The notes beneath the pieces are model-generated. The model searched no databases. It worked only from the letters and a program-made list of their open reading frames with translations, and was not told the origin of the DNA. A DNA stretch of 64,000 bases, taken from Campylobacter concisus (GTDB lineage Bacteria; Campylobacterota; Campylobacteria; Campylobacterales; Campylobacteraceae). The stretch is taken from the NCBI RefSeq assembly GCF_002092855.1, contig NZ_LVLC01000023.1, positions 62,001 through 126,000 of the forward strand, in the 5' to 3' direction. The first letter of the stretch is position 1. Every line of letters starts with the position of its first letter. Positions 44,220-53,477 of this stretch are shown here, piece after piece. The position numbers and the translations under genes are program-made.

Positions 44220-44986
44220 AAACTAAACCCATCATCAACTACAATATTTTGACCATTTACATATCTACTCATATCGCTCAGCAGATACACCAAGGTGCCT
44301 TTTAAGTCACTATTGTTTAACATACCCTTGTTCAGACACTGATCTTTATATTTTTCCAAAAACGGCTCTGGCTGGTTATCAAATATACCGCCAGGACTTA
44401 GTGCATTTACCTTTATATTCATCCCTTTAAAATACTTTGCCATATATTTAGTAAGGTGTATAAGTCCTGATTTTATGGCAGCATATTCAACCGGCATAGT
44501 CATTGTTGTGTTGTTATATATTTCAAATTTTGGAGCAACCACGCCATAGATCGAGCATATATTTATGATATTTCCATATCCTTGCTCTTTAAAATATCTT
44601 GCAAACTGCTGAGATGCGGCAAAATAACCGCCCAAATTTAGTCCCAAATTTTCTATAAAGTCACTATACTCAACATCAAAAAAATGCCTTCCATAGTGCT
44701 TATTCCGAGGGTATGCATTATTTACTAGTGCATCTATCCTTTTATACTTATCATGTAAATATTTTATGCAAGTATCCAAAGAGTCTTTAGACGTGATGTC
44801 AAGCTTTACGAAGTCTATATTTTTTGAATTTAGCTCTTTAGATAGTGCCTCTTTTGCCTCTTGTCCTATTTTTTCATTTATATCCGCGATAATAGCTATG
44901 CCATTGTTTTCAAGAATAGCTTTTATAAATTCCTTACCAATAAGTCCAGCTCCACCAGTTATAACTACAACTTTATTTTTAAGCAA
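44216..44986 (-). CDS. ptmA: SDR-family oxidoreductase PtmA
   Basis: A 256-residue short-chain dehydrogenase, like C. jejuni flagellin-modification protein PtmA. NAD(P)-binding glycine motif TGGAGLIGKEF at residue 10, NNAYPRN (NNAG-like), a Ser-Tyr-Lys triad with ICSIYG, then PVEYAAIKSGLIH carrying the Tyr-x3-Lys, and the C-terminal YVNGQNIVVDDGFSL. In C. jejuni PtmA takes part in making the GlcN precursor for GDP-linked legionaminic acid. The start is TTG 44986, ten bases after AAGGGG; 161 bases separate it from ptmG, the largest gap in the locus. Confidence 0.85.
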   Translation of the reverse strand: MLKNKVVVITGGAGLIGKEFIKAILENNGIAIIADINEKIGQEAKEALSKELNSKNIDFVKLDITSKDSLDTCIKYLHDKYKRIDALVNNAYPRNKHYGRHFFDVEYSDFIENLGLNLGGYFAASQQFARYFKEQGYGNIINICSIYGVVAPKFEIYNNTTMTMPVEYAAIKSGLIHLTKYMAKYFKGMNIKVNALSPGGIFDNQPEPFLEKYKDQCLNKGMLNNSDLKGTLVYLLSDMSRYVNGQNIVVDDGFSL

Positions 44987-45147
44987 AATAAATAATCCCC
45001 TTATAATAACTCTCTTTTAAATCACTTGCCATAACTCTGTTATACAATTTTATATAGACTGTATGTGAAAATCCACTCTTATTTTTCTAAACTGATTAAA
45101 ATTGTTATACCTTACTCTCACCTATTATCTATTCTGTAAAATTATTT

Positions 45148-46155
45148 TTATGGCTTTCTTTTGTAAATACCATTTATGTCCTTTTCTACTACATCCAAAT
45201 TAGCGTGTTTGTCAACAATTTTATTAAAAAACTCTTCGCTAATTCCAATAGTTTTGCATAAATCCCTCTTTGCCTTGGGGTCTAAAATATGGTCTCTTTC
45301 GTTAATATATAAAATTGCCTGTTCTCTTGATATTTTACCCTCCCTTGCCAATCTAGATGCTATATCTGCACATCTTTGAGCCCCAAATTTTACAAATTTA
45401 CACCATTGATGTGCAATATATCCAACACTATCTAATTGGGTATAGTTTTCAATTGTACCCTGTCGATCCCACTCCTCAAAGTCATCTAGGTCTTTAAAGC
45501 CAACCTCCTTTGCTTCGTTCAATGAATCCATAATCGAGTAAGGATATATTGCACCCAAATATATATATTTTATATCATCATTACTCATAGGATGAAAAAT
45601 GTTAAGTTCTGTGCTATTACCATACTCAAATTCACTGTTTTCTCCATAAAATACTAAATTTATATTATATAACTTAGCAAAATTTGTGACAATTCCATCA
45701 AATCCAACCATTCTTTCATCATGTTTCTTTAACGGATTTAGTTCATTAACAAAACAATCATACATTTCTTTTTTCGCTGTTTTTGGTTTATATCTAAATA
45801 ATATATGATCTAAATCAAAATACTCTGAAATATTTTTTATATTACTCATTCCAGCTTGTGTTTGTGTAAATTCATCTAGTAAAGTAATAAGCAAAGGATT
45901 TGTAACACCGTGATTTTGAATTAATCTCTTGACTATCATATGAGAATCTTTGCCACCAGATACCCCTATTATACAATCATATTTACTATTTGGGTTTTTA
46001 TTTTTAGCTATATATTCAGTTAGCCATTTTTGCCTTTCCTTAAAATTTATACTATTTTTGATTGAAATATTCAAACAAGCAAAACAAGTAGCTCCATTAT
46101 CTTTTAAGCCAGGTCTCGAACCCAATGGAAATCCACAGCAACTACATCTTTTCAT
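45148..46155 (-). CDS. ptmG: N-acetyl sugar amidotransferase (PtmG/PseA type)
   Basis: A 335-residue enzyme related to WbpG/PseA that converts an N-acetyl group of a nonulosonic acid into acetamidino, using ammonia from a glutaminase partner. The N-terminus has a zinc-knuckle-like pair CSCCGFP and CFACLN; the ATP pyrophosphatase loop is GVSGGKDSHMIVKRL. Further conserved pieces are FYGENSEFEYG and WCKFVKFGAQR. Because it lies in a legionaminic-acid cluster, the PtmG role (5-acetimidoyl-legionaminic acid) is more likely than the pseudaminic PseA role. It overlaps the GNAT gene by 14 bases. Confidence 0.85.
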   Translation of the reverse strand: MKRCSCCGFPLGSRPGLKDNGATCFACLNISIKNSINFKERQKWLTEYIAKNKNPNSKYDCIIGVSGGKDSHMIVKRLIQNHGVTNPLLITLLDEFTQTQAGMSNIKNISEYFDLDHILFRYKPKTAKKEMYDCFVNELNPLKKHDERMVGFDGIVTNFAKLYNINLVFYGENSEFEYGNSTELNIFHPMSNDDIKYIYLGAIYPYSIMDSLNEAKEVGFKDLDDFEEWDRQGTIENYTQLDSVGYIAHQWCKFVKFGAQRCADIASRLAREGKISREQAILYINERDHILDPKAKRDLCKTIGISEEFFNKIVDKHANLDVVEKDINGIYKRKP

Positions 46156-46708
46156 TATATTTCTCCTTGTACTCTTTATTTAAAAGTCCATACAAAACAC
46201 CATCTTGATAAATACCATTGATATAGATACTTTCTCTTTGTCTACCTTCTTCTTTAAAATTAAATTTCTTAAAAAGTTTTTGCATACCAATATTATTTGC
46301 AACGCAGCCACCCCATACCCTATGTAGACCAAGTATCCTAAAAGCATAATCTAAAATTAAATCCATTGAAAATGTTCCTATGTTTTGACGTTTAAAGTTC
46401 TGTTCACCAATCATTATGCCAAATTCGCCAGATTGCCTAAAAAAATCAATTTTGTCTAGTTTTACTGTACCAAGAAATTTTTTGCTACCTTTATGATAAA
46501 CAAAAAAGCCCTGAGAATTTTTTGATGTGAATCTGCTAAAACTATTTTCTACAAAATCTAAACTATCATTCATTAGCAATGATATCGAATTGATATATTC
46601 TATATTATTGTAATCTTGTATCCATTCTAGATATTGCCCTCTTAGGATCAAATTATCTTTTTCTAAAATATATGGTCTTAGCTGTATTGTTTCATTTTCT
46701 AATATCAT
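46142..46708 (-). CDS. GNAT-family acetyltransferase
   Basis: A 188-residue Gcn5-type N-acetyltransferase of the RimJ/RimL kind. The acetyl-CoA-binding region is FGIMIGEQNFKRQNIGTFSM (motif A), followed by RVWGGCVANNIGMQKLFKKFNF, which contains the typical N-x6-F/Y pattern. It could be the LegH-type enzyme that acetylates the 4-amino group of the GDP-sugar, or it could acylate the finished nonulosonic acid. The locus also has two formyltransferases, so its substrate is open. It follows the class III aminotransferase by 11 bases. Confidence 0.8.
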   Translation of the reverse strand: MILENETIQLRPYILEKDNLILRGQYLEWIQDYNNIEYINSISLLMNDSLDFVENSFSRFTSKNSQGFFVYHKGSKKFLGTVKLDKIDFFRQSGEFGIMIGEQNFKRQNIGTFSMDLILDYAFRILGLHRVWGGCVANNIGMQKLFKKFNFKEEGRQRESIYINGIYQDGVLYGLLNKEYKEKYNEKM

Positions 46709-46719
46709 TTATTTTCTCC

Positions 46720-48012
46720 TTAATTAAATTTTCTAAACACTGGCTTGATAGGATTGCCTACTAAATATTTTTCATAACCCTCATCAACTGCTTTTTTGTA
46801 AACTTCAAAAGTTTTTTCTAGTGCGTTTTTTGTCTTTGTAAGTTCATTTTCTCCATGAGCATAAGAAAGTGCCACCCAAGGAATAAGCACGCCATTTTTG
46901 ACCATTTCTTGAGAAAAAAGAGTTCTTAACCCTAAAGAATTTTGACCATTTTTATCAAAGGTCAAATAGTACGGACTACACTCTATCCCACCTACTACGA
47001 AATTTCTTTCAATTTCATATTTTTTTGCAAGCTCATTTATCATTGAGATTAGTTTTGTACCATAACTCCAAATATACTCAACCACATTATTCTCTTTCAT
47101 AAATTTCATAGCCGCAACAAATGCGCCTAAGCCACTCATCTCTGCACCATGTGTTGTTGATAGTAAAAAAACTCTTTCTTTTCCTTCAAATTCTATACTG
47201 CCAAGCTGCATTATCTCTCTTTTTCCAGCTATAGCCGCAACTGAAAATCCGTTTGCCATTGCCTTTCCAAAAGTACATAAATCAGGTTTAATGTCGTAAT
47301 AATATTGAGCCCCTTTTAGATGCCATCTAAAGCCAGTTATCATCTCATCAAGTATAAATACTGCTCCATTTCTATGGCACAGATCTCTTACTTTATGTAA
47401 AAAATTATCTTTTGGGTGCTCTGTTGTAGCCGGCTCTAAAATCACACAAGCTATTTGATTAGGAAATTCATCAAAAAGCCTCTCTAAGCCCTCAATGTTG
47501 TTGTAACCAAATATCTTTGTGCCCTCAGTATCCTTTTGAGGTATACCCTTGGTAAGTTGAGTAGAGCCAATAAACCAGTCATCATAGCTAAAAAATGGGT
47601 GCTCTGCACATCTTGCAACCAGCTCCCTTCCAGTATATGCTCTACTAAGTTTGATAGCTGCTGTTGTTGCGGTTGAGCCATTTTTAGTAAATTTAACCAT
47701 GTCAACACTATCTATCATATCTATTAATAATTCAGCAGCCTCTAGCTCTATCATGCTAGGCTTAGTTAGATTGTTTCCAAATTCTATTTGCTCGATCGCT
47801 GCTTTGTTTATTTCTTCATTTGCGTAGCCTAAATTTACAGCCCTAAGTGCCATTCCATAGTCCAAAAATTCTCTACCATTTTCATCATATACATATGCGC
47901 CTTTCCCTCTTTTTAAAATTTGTGGGGCATTGGCTGGATACTGGTCAAATCCTCTACTGTAAGTATGGGCACCGCCCGGTATTGCTTTTAATAATCTATC
48001 TTGATAAGTCAT
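46720..48012 (-). CDS. Class III aminotransferase, glutamate-1-semialdehyde-aminomutase-like
   Basis: A PLP enzyme of about 430 residues. Visible: KAIPGGAHTYSRGFDQYP, the phosphate-binding NGSTATTAAIKLSRAYT, the Asp region FILDEMITGFRW, and the PLP lysine in CTFGKAMANGFSVAA. The family's housekeeping member HemL makes aminolevulinate, but homologues with the HTYSRG opening are frequent in nonulosonic-acid loci, where they are thought to supply or modify an amino sugar. I start at ATG 48012, five bases after GAGGG; it overlaps the Gfo/Idh gene. Confidence 0.8.
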   Translation of the reverse strand: MTYQDRLLKAIPGGAHTYSRGFDQYPANAPQILKRGKGAYVYDENGREFLDYGMALRAVNLGYANEEINKAAIEQIEFGNNLTKPSMIELEAAELLIDMIDSVDMVKFTKNGSTATTAAIKLSRAYTGRELVARCAEHPFFSYDDWFIGSTQLTKGIPQKDTEGTKIFGYNNIEGLERLFDEFPNQIACVILEPATTEHPKDNFLHKVRDLCHRNGAVFILDEMITGFRWHLKGAQYYYDIKPDLCTFGKAMANGFSVAAIAGKREIMQLGSIEFEGKERVFLLSTTHGAEMSGLGAFVAAMKFMKENNVVEYIWSYGTKLISMINELAKKYEIERNFVVGGIECSPYYLTFDKNGQNSLGLRTLFSQEMVKNGVLIPWVALSYAHGENELTKTKNALEKTFEVYKKAVDEGYEKYLVGNPIKPVFRKFN

Positions 48013-49021
48013 GTCTTCCCTCACTTATTTCTTCTAGCTTATATAAGTTCTGCAATACCCTGTAATCATCCTCTAGTCTATTTGGGTATGTCGGCACCTC
48101 TCCGTTTTTGACCTCTTTTATACTATTTATATAATCTTTTAACTCATTAATATATGGCTCCTCCGGATTAATATATCCACTTTCTACTGTTCCTGTGCCA
48201 AATTTTATCCTATTCCAATCATTCATATTAGTATTTATGTATCTGAGTTCATTATTATCTGCACTATAAACTATTTCACCTTCTGAACCCAATATTCTCA
48301 TTTCCCTAGTAGCTCTAGGTTTTGATATTACTTCTATAGTTAAATTTCCCAATACATTATTTGAATGTTCTAAAATACAATGATATATATCATCTATATT
48401 AGCATTAATATCTGTTATTTTTTTTCTCACGCACGCCAGTGGTCTAGAGTCACCGAAAATATCATTTAACCATGTTAACTCAAATGGAACTATTTCCCTA
48501 CAACCACCAGTATCAGGATTTGAAACATAAAAGTCTTCTATTTTTTCCCAAGGGTGCCAATCTGGCAAATACTGACCAGTTTGATAGTTATAATTAAGGA
48601 TTTTACCTATTGCTTTTTTATTAATCAGTTCTTTTATCTTTATAGAAATAGGATAATATTTCATTGTGCAAGATGGTGCTATCAAAATTTTTTTATTTTT
48701 TATTCTCTTTGATAATTCTAAAATTTTTTCAGCCTCAACAACAGAAGCCTCTATAAAACAGTTGATATTGTTTTTTTCAGCCAAATATGCGTAATGCATA
48801 TGTACGTTTGGAGGAGTGGATATTATAAATACATCCGGATTAAATTCGCTCATTGCTTTTTCAAGGCTATCATAAGTTTTAATACTATATTTTCTTTCAG
48901 CTTCACACCTTCTATCCTCTCTTGGCTCAAAACCAGCAATACTATCTTTATAGCCAAGCGCAATTAAATTTCTAACTCTTCTTTTACCCATTGAGCCCAG
49001 ACCGATTACTAGAAAATTCAT
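47996..49021 (-). CDS. ptmF: Gfo/Idh/MocA-family oxidoreductase (PtmF-like)
   Basis: A 341-residue NAD(P)-dependent sugar dehydrogenase. The dinucleotide fold opens MNFLVIGLGSMGKRRVRNLI; STPPNVHMHYAYLAEKNN and the C-terminal substrate domain beginning with CTMKYYPISIKIKEL follow the family. Its place directly after ptmB and near ptmE and ptmA matches C. jejuni PtmF, implicated in producing the GlcN-phosphate precursor of GDP-GlcNAc. I start at ATG 49021 (GGAG six bases upstream), which overlaps the ptmB stop in ATGA. Confidence 0.8.
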   Translation of the reverse strand: MNFLVIGLGSMGKRRVRNLIALGYKDSIAGFEPREDRRCEAERKYSIKTYDSLEKAMSEFNPDVFIISTPPNVHMHYAYLAEKNNINCFIEASVVEAEKILELSKRIKNKKILIAPSCTMKYYPISIKIKELINKKAIGKILNYNYQTGQYLPDWHPWEKIEDFYVSNPDTGGCREIVPFELTWLNDIFGDSRPLACVRKKITDINANIDDIYHCILEHSNNVLGNLTIEVISKPRATREMRILGSEGEIVYSADNNELRYINTNMNDWNRIKFGTGTVESGYINPEEPYINELKDYINSIKEVKNGEVPTYPNRLEDDYRVLQNLYKLEEISEGRHDLSR

Positions 49022-49737
49022 TTCAATCTCCATTCGTATTTCATTATATTTTCGATTGCCAAAAAATCATATAGATCATCTATTTCGTAACATTGATATC
49101 GCTTTATCTCATAAAAAGTATTTCTTTGCGTATAAAATGTTTTTTCTTCTAGAAAATTTTTTATTTTAACTATATAAGCAACTCCATAAGGAAAATATGC
49201 CTTTTCATTATCCTGTCGCCTTGTAGTAAATTTGAGCTCTTTACAAAATGGAACGATATGACCATTATTTAAAATTTTCTTCATGATAGATGGATGCTCA
49301 TGCACTTCCCCTATGCTAGATATTGAGTCAAATTTTTCTTGATTATCTACTATTTTTTCTATCATTGTATCTACATCATCATTTTCTCTCAAAGGCGATG
49401 TGGGCTCTAATAAAACTATATAGTCAAACTCTTTTTTTAATTCATTTTTATAATAATCTATAGTATGTTTTACGGTATCAAAGGTTGTAGCTGTGTCACT
49501 TGCCAACTCGCTTGGTCTTAAAAAAGGGACATTTGCATCATATTTTTTTGAAATTTCTGCAATTTTCTCATCGTCAGTGCTAACCATGACTTCATCTAAA
49601 TATTTACTATTCAGCCCAGCCTCTATACTCCATACTACAAGTGGTTTTCCACATAATTCTTTAATATTTTTTCCAGGTAGCCCTTTGCTGCCACCTCTTG
49701 CCGGTATAATCGCTAAAAAACTATTATTTTTATACAT
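49018..49737 (-). CDS. ptmB: CMP-legionaminic acid synthetase (acylneuraminate cytidylyltransferase)
   Basis: A 239-residue enzyme (PtmB/LegF) that activates the nonulosonic acid with CTP. Characteristic motifs are FLAIIPARGGSKGLPGKN at the N-terminus, the sugar-binding region VMVSTDDEKIAEI and the metal/catalytic IVLLEPTSPLRENDDVD, followed by TRRQDNEKAYFPYGVAYI. The family includes NeuA, PseF and LegF; the surrounding GDP-pathway genes point to LegF. It overlaps ptmE by one base and ptmF by four. Confidence 0.9.
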   Translation of the reverse strand: MYKNNSFLAIIPARGGSKGLPGKNIKELCGKPLVVWSIEAGLNSKYLDEVMVSTDDEKIAEISKKYDANVPFLRPSELASDTATTFDTVKHTIDYYKNELKKEFDYIVLLEPTSPLRENDDVDTMIEKIVDNQEKFDSISSIGEVHEHPSIMKKILNNGHIVPFCKELKFTTRRQDNEKAYFPYGVAYIVKIKNFLEEKTFYTQRNTFYEIKRYQCYEIDDLYDFLAIENIMKYEWRLK

Positions 49738-50783
49738 TAAAAAACTTCTTTATATTCTTCATTTGCTTTTTGGTATTCTTCAATACGTCCGATATCAAGC
49801 CAATATTCTCTGATCGGAAATGATATAACATTTTTACTTAATTTTATTAGCTTTTCAAACAGCGTAGGCATATCATAAAACTCATTTTTTGGTATTAGAT
49901 CTAAAATTTCAGGTGAAAGCATATATATCCCAGCACTTACGAAAAATTTCTGCACTGGTTTCTCTGAGATCTCTACTATCTTGTTGTCATTCATTTTTAC
50001 AACGCCATAAGGCACTTCGTAGTCATACTCTCTTACACACATTGTAGCCGTCGCTTTATTTAGCGTGTGGTAGTTAAAAATATGCTCGAAATTTACATTT
50101 GTAAGAAGATCGCCATTCATTACAAAAAATGGTTCGTTTGGTCGCTCTTTAAGTAGGCTTAATGCACCTGCTGTACCCATTCTTTTTTGCTCTAAAATGT
50201 AGTCGATGTTTACTCCAAATTCTTTGCCGTCACCAAAATAGTCCTTGATGATGCCTGCATTAAAATTTACACACATAGTAATATTTACAAAGCCATACTC
50301 TGCAAATTTCTCAACTATCGTTTGAAGTATCGGCTTGTTTCCGACCTTTAACATTGGCTTTGGAGTATCTTGCGTAAGTGGTCTAAGTCTAGTACCAAGA
50401 CCTCCTACCATTAAAATGACTTTGTTTGTCTTGATCTTTGGCTCAACAAGCTCTTCTATCTCTTTTAAGTCTAATACTATTCCGTTATCATCTACTATTG
50501 GTATCTGGTGAAGTTTTTTGGATAATGCTATCTTTAAAATTTCTTCTTTTGTATTAGAAATTTTTGCAACAGCTGGCTCTTTATAAATGATCGTCTCTAT
50601 AGAGCTGTCAAGGTCTAGCCCTCTTAATATGCCTCTTCTTATATCGCCGTCAGTCAGTGTTCCAAGAAGCTTATCATTATCATCAACAACTAAAGCTATC
50701 TGCATAGCTCCGATATCTATAATTCCCAAGGCTTCCTTTATAGTGGCATTTTGTTTTAGCTTTATGTTTTCTATGTTTTTCAT
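49737..50783 (-). CDS. ptmE: Glucosamine-1-phosphate guanylyltransferase PtmE
   Basis: A 348-residue two-part enzyme. Residues about 1-115 are a CBS-domain pair (SIETIIYKEPAVAKIS and KKLHQIPIVDDNGIV). From about 120 on is a nucleotidyltransferase: VILMVGGLGTRLRPLTQDTPKPMLKVGNKPI, GTAGALSLL and FFVMNGDLLTNV (metal-binding Asp). In C. jejuni PtmE makes GDP-GlcN, which commits the pathway to GDP-linked intermediates. Its presence is the main reason to call the whole set a legionaminic rather than pseudaminic route. It overlaps the PIG-L gene by four bases. Confidence 0.9.
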   Translation of the reverse strand: MKNIENIKLKQNATIKEALGIIDIGAMQIALVVDDNDKLLGTLTDGDIRRGILRGLDLDSSIETIIYKEPAVAKISNTKEEILKIALSKKLHQIPIVDDNGIVLDLKEIEELVEPKIKTNKVILMVGGLGTRLRPLTQDTPKPMLKVGNKPILQTIVEKFAEYGFVNITMCVNFNAGIIKDYFGDGKEFGVNIDYILEQKRMGTAGALSLLKERPNEPFFVMNGDLLTNVNFEHIFNYHTLNKATATMCVREYDYEVPYGVVKMNDNKIVEISEKPVQKFFVSAGIYMLSPEILDLIPKNEFYDMPTLFEKLIKLSKNVISFPIREYWLDIGRIEEYQKANEEYKEVF

Positions 50784-51439
50784 AAAATTTCCTTTAAAAG
50801 CATAAAACTTTCAGCATATTCACACCCACAAGTTGCCCCCCTTAAGACAGCTAAAGCTCTTATATTCTTTTCACTTCTTGGAAATGGATGCTCAGCAACT
50901 TCGCTCTTAAAAATTTTCATAATTTCTATTTTTTTTTCAAAATATTCGCTTATATCAACAAATGAATTCGGTATAAAAGAATCTTCTTTTGTGCTAGGCG
51001 CAAATTCAGTTTCACTTAATGTCTCCATCATATATATCTTTTTGATAAATGGATATCTAAACACTTTTGTACAGCTATAGCTCGCCTCAAAAATTTTCCT
51101 ATGGTCACTATGCACGTCACCTTTAAATGGAAGGTATATAATGCTTGGCCTTACCTCATTTATTACCTTTGAGACTTTGCCTATAAGCTCGCTCATACTA
51201 TACTCATCTACTCGCATTGTCTTAAGCCCCAAACTAAAAACACCATCAAATTTATAAACGTCTGAAGCTTGTTTTATCTCATTTTCCCTAGTAGTATAAT
51301 AATCGCTACCCTCGTCTATTTTTGTACAAATAAGCCAATAAATTTTATCTCCATTATGCTTGTGCTTAAGTAGCGTACCACCACAACCCAATGTCTCATC
51401 GTCTGGATGAACGGCCACCACAAGAATTTTGCTTTTCAT
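50780..51439 (-). CDS. PIG-L (LmbE) family N-deacetylase
   Basis: A 219-residue zinc-dependent deacetylase. The metal/catalytic motif is VVAVHPDDETLGCGGTL at the N-terminus (H-P-D-D) and the second ligand region is YLPFKGDVHSDHRKI. The family removes N-acetyl groups from sugars. No PIG-L gene is part of the classical C. jejuni legionaminic route. Its four-base overlap with a formyltransferase gene suggests deacetylation followed by formylation of one amino position. The exact intermediate (nucleotide sugar or nonulosonic acid) is inference. Confidence 0.85.
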   Translation of the reverse strand: MKSKILVVAVHPDDETLGCGGTLLKHKHNGDKIYWLICTKIDEGSDYYTTRENEIKQASDVYKFDGVFSLGLKTMRVDEYSMSELIGKVSKVINEVRPSIIYLPFKGDVHSDHRKIFEASYSCTKVFRYPFIKKIYMMETLSETEFAPSTKEDSFIPNSFVDISEYFEKKIEIMKIFKSEVAEHPFPRSEKNIRALAVLRGATCGCEYAESFMLLKEIL

Positions 51440-52317
51440 AAATATTCTCCAACTTTAGGCAATTCTTTGAAACCATGATCTATAATTTTGATTGCCTTAT
51501 CATATGTTTTTACCATAATACTCTTGCCATCATTCTCTAGAACTTTACCAAATTCAATATTATTTTGGTCAAATTCCACTTCCTCTACCTTCCATATAGA
51601 TATATCTTGCCCATTATATTCCACATGAGCTCCAACGTAAGGTTTTGTTAACGCCCGAACAAGATTATATATCGCCCTAGATGTCATTCTAAAGTCAATT
51701 TTTCCATCTACCTTACCTCTTTTTCTCCATACATTAGCCAAATCATTATTTTGTTTGATTGTTTTAAAACTATTGTTTTGTAGCTTTGGCAAAAAGGTTT
51801 CTATTTGCTTTAGTGCAACATTTGAAACTTTATTATATAGGCTTTTTGCATCATCTTCGTATAAAATTTCGATCTTTTCTTGAGACAATATATCCCCATC
51901 ATCTGTACCTTCTGTCATGAAAAAGAATGTAGAGCCACTGTCATTAAGTCCAAGAGCCAAAGCCCAAATAAGCGGGTGTCTACCTCTATTTTTTGGCAGC
52001 AAAGCTGGATGATATCCAACAACTCCCATTTTTGGTAAACCGAGTAAATCCTTTTTTATTAAATTTGACCAGCCAAAGCAAAATATAATATCCGGACTTA
52101 AACTTCTTATCCAAGCAATATTTTCATTAGAATTTATATCATCTATATATTTAAATGGAATATCTGCCTTCTTGCAAAGTGGAGTTAAATCCTTAAAATC
52201 AGAGTTAAAATCAGATTTTTTTTTGGTGCAAATTCCAACTATTTCCGCGTTTAGTTCGATAAGCTTTTTTAAGGCTTTATATGAAAACTCGACAGTACCT
52301 ATAAATAAAATTTTCAT
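51436..52317 (-). CDS. Sugar N-formyltransferase (first of two)
   Basis: A 293-residue member of the formyltransferase family that moves a formyl group from N10-formyl-tetrahydrofolate. The core catalytic pattern is present: MGVVGYHPALLPKNRGRHPL with the His, and TEGTDDGDILSQ with the catalytic Asp; the C-terminal domain begins near ARAIYNLVRALTKPYVGA-like VRALTKPYVGAHVEY. It is not the housekeeping Fmt because it is embedded in sugar genes and lacks tRNA-binding features. It overlaps PIG-L and legG genes by four bases each. A nine-A run in its 5' part is a possible slippage site. Confidence 0.83.
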   Translation of the reverse strand: MKILFIGTVEFSYKALKKLIELNAEIVGICTKKKSDFNSDFKDLTPLCKKADIPFKYIDDINSNENIAWIRSLSPDIIFCFGWSNLIKKDLLGLPKMGVVGYHPALLPKNRGRHPLIWALALGLNDSGSTFFFMTEGTDDGDILSQEKIEILYEDDAKSLYNKVSNVALKQIETFLPKLQNNSFKTIKQNNDLANVWRKRGKVDGKIDFRMTSRAIYNLVRALTKPYVGAHVEYNGQDISIWKVEEVEFDQNNIEFGKVLENDGKSIMVKTYDKAIKIIDHGFKELPKVGEYL

Positions 52318-53477
52318 AAATCAACCTTTAAATCATAAAATGATTTCTTCAAAATATTTGTTAAATCCACTTTTTTTATAACTTCTATTATTTTTTTACT
52401 AGCACACCCATTGCCATACGGATTTACTACACTTTTTAAAACATATTGAAATTCGCAAGAATATACCTTATTAAAAGCTTCTAAAATAGAATTTTTATCG
52501 GGCTTGCAGTCAATTACGCTAGACGCCTTTATGCGTCCCTTTTGTCTATCTCCGATATTTACGGTAGCTATCTTAAAGCTAGGAGCTTCCGCAAGCCCGC
52601 TAGAGCTATTTCCAACCACTGCATCTACATACTGAAGAGCACTCAAGTATCTTAATTGTCCAAGAGAAGTGAAACAAACTGATTTATCTTGGTTATTAGA
52701 TACATATCTGTCAATCATTAAATTTATAATTCTTCCATCTGTGTCACTATTTGCCTTCGTAAATATAATATTTGTATTTTCTAGCTCATCTATAGCATTT
52801 AATAACGCTTGAAATTGCTCTTCTGCAGTATTATTTTCCAAAGTAACAGGATGAAAAGTAACTAATAAATTTTTTTTATTTAACTTAAAATTTATTGACT
52901 CCTCAAACTCTTTTTTATTTAAGAGTTTTAGTCTTTTTATATTTTCTACTCCCATGCCACCTACGTTATAAACTCTATCTGGATGCTCGCCAAGCTGAAT
53001 CACCCTATTTTTATATTCATTAGTTGCAGTAAAATGCAAATGGCTCATTTTGGTAATACTATGCCTTATTGCTTCGTCTATTAATCCTTCGGTTGCTTCT
53101 CCGCCGTGGATATGGGCGATCGGAATTCGAGCTATCATTGCAGCACTAGCTGCACTAAATATTTCATATCTATCACCAAGTACAACAACAATATCTGGGT
53201 TGAGCTCTTCATAAGCCTCACTAAAAGATATCTGAGCCAGCCCCATTGATTTTGAAATTCCTATAGATGTATCTGACGATAAAAGAATTTCTATCTTTTT
53301 ATCTATCTTAAATTCTTTTTCTATCTCTTTATATGTGAGCCCAAATTCAGGACTTAAGTGCATGCCAGTAACAATAAGCTGAAGCTTAAGCTCACTATCT
53401 GCCTCGATCTCTTTTAAGAGCCAGTAAAGCAGGCCATATTCAGCTCTAGTGCTTGTCACTACACAAATTTTTCTCAT
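52314..53477 (-). CDS. legG: GDP-diacylbacillosamine 2-epimerase (hydrolysing), LegG
   Basis: A 387-residue NeuC-family enzyme that removes GDP and inverts C2, releasing the free 6-deoxy-hexosamine. Diagnostic stretches: ICVVTSTRAEYGLLYWLL, IVVVLGDRYEIFSAA, IPIAHIHGGEATEGLIDE, and VVGNSSSGLAEAP near the C-terminus. The NeuC family includes UDP-GlcNAc 2-epimerases; the GDP specificity is inferred from the neighbours ptmE and legB/C. It overlaps legI by four bases. Confidence 0.9.
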   Translation of the reverse strand: MRKICVVTSTRAEYGLLYWLLKEIEADSELKLQLIVTGMHLSPEFGLTYKEIEKEFKIDKKIEILLSSDTSIGISKSMGLAQISFSEAYEELNPDIVVVLGDRYEIFSAASAAMIARIPIAHIHGGEATEGLIDEAIRHSITKMSHLHFTATNEYKNRVIQLGEHPDRVYNVGGMGVENIKRLKLLNKKEFEESINFKLNKKNLLVTFHPVTLENNTAEEQFQALLNAIDELENTNIIFTKANSDTDGRIINLMIDRYVSNNQDKSVCFTSLGQLRYLSALQYVDAVVGNSSSGLAEAPSFKIATVNIGDRQKGRIKASSVIDCKPDKNSILEAFNKVYSCEFQYVLKSVVNPYGNGCASKKIIEVIKKVDLTNILKKSFYDLKVDL

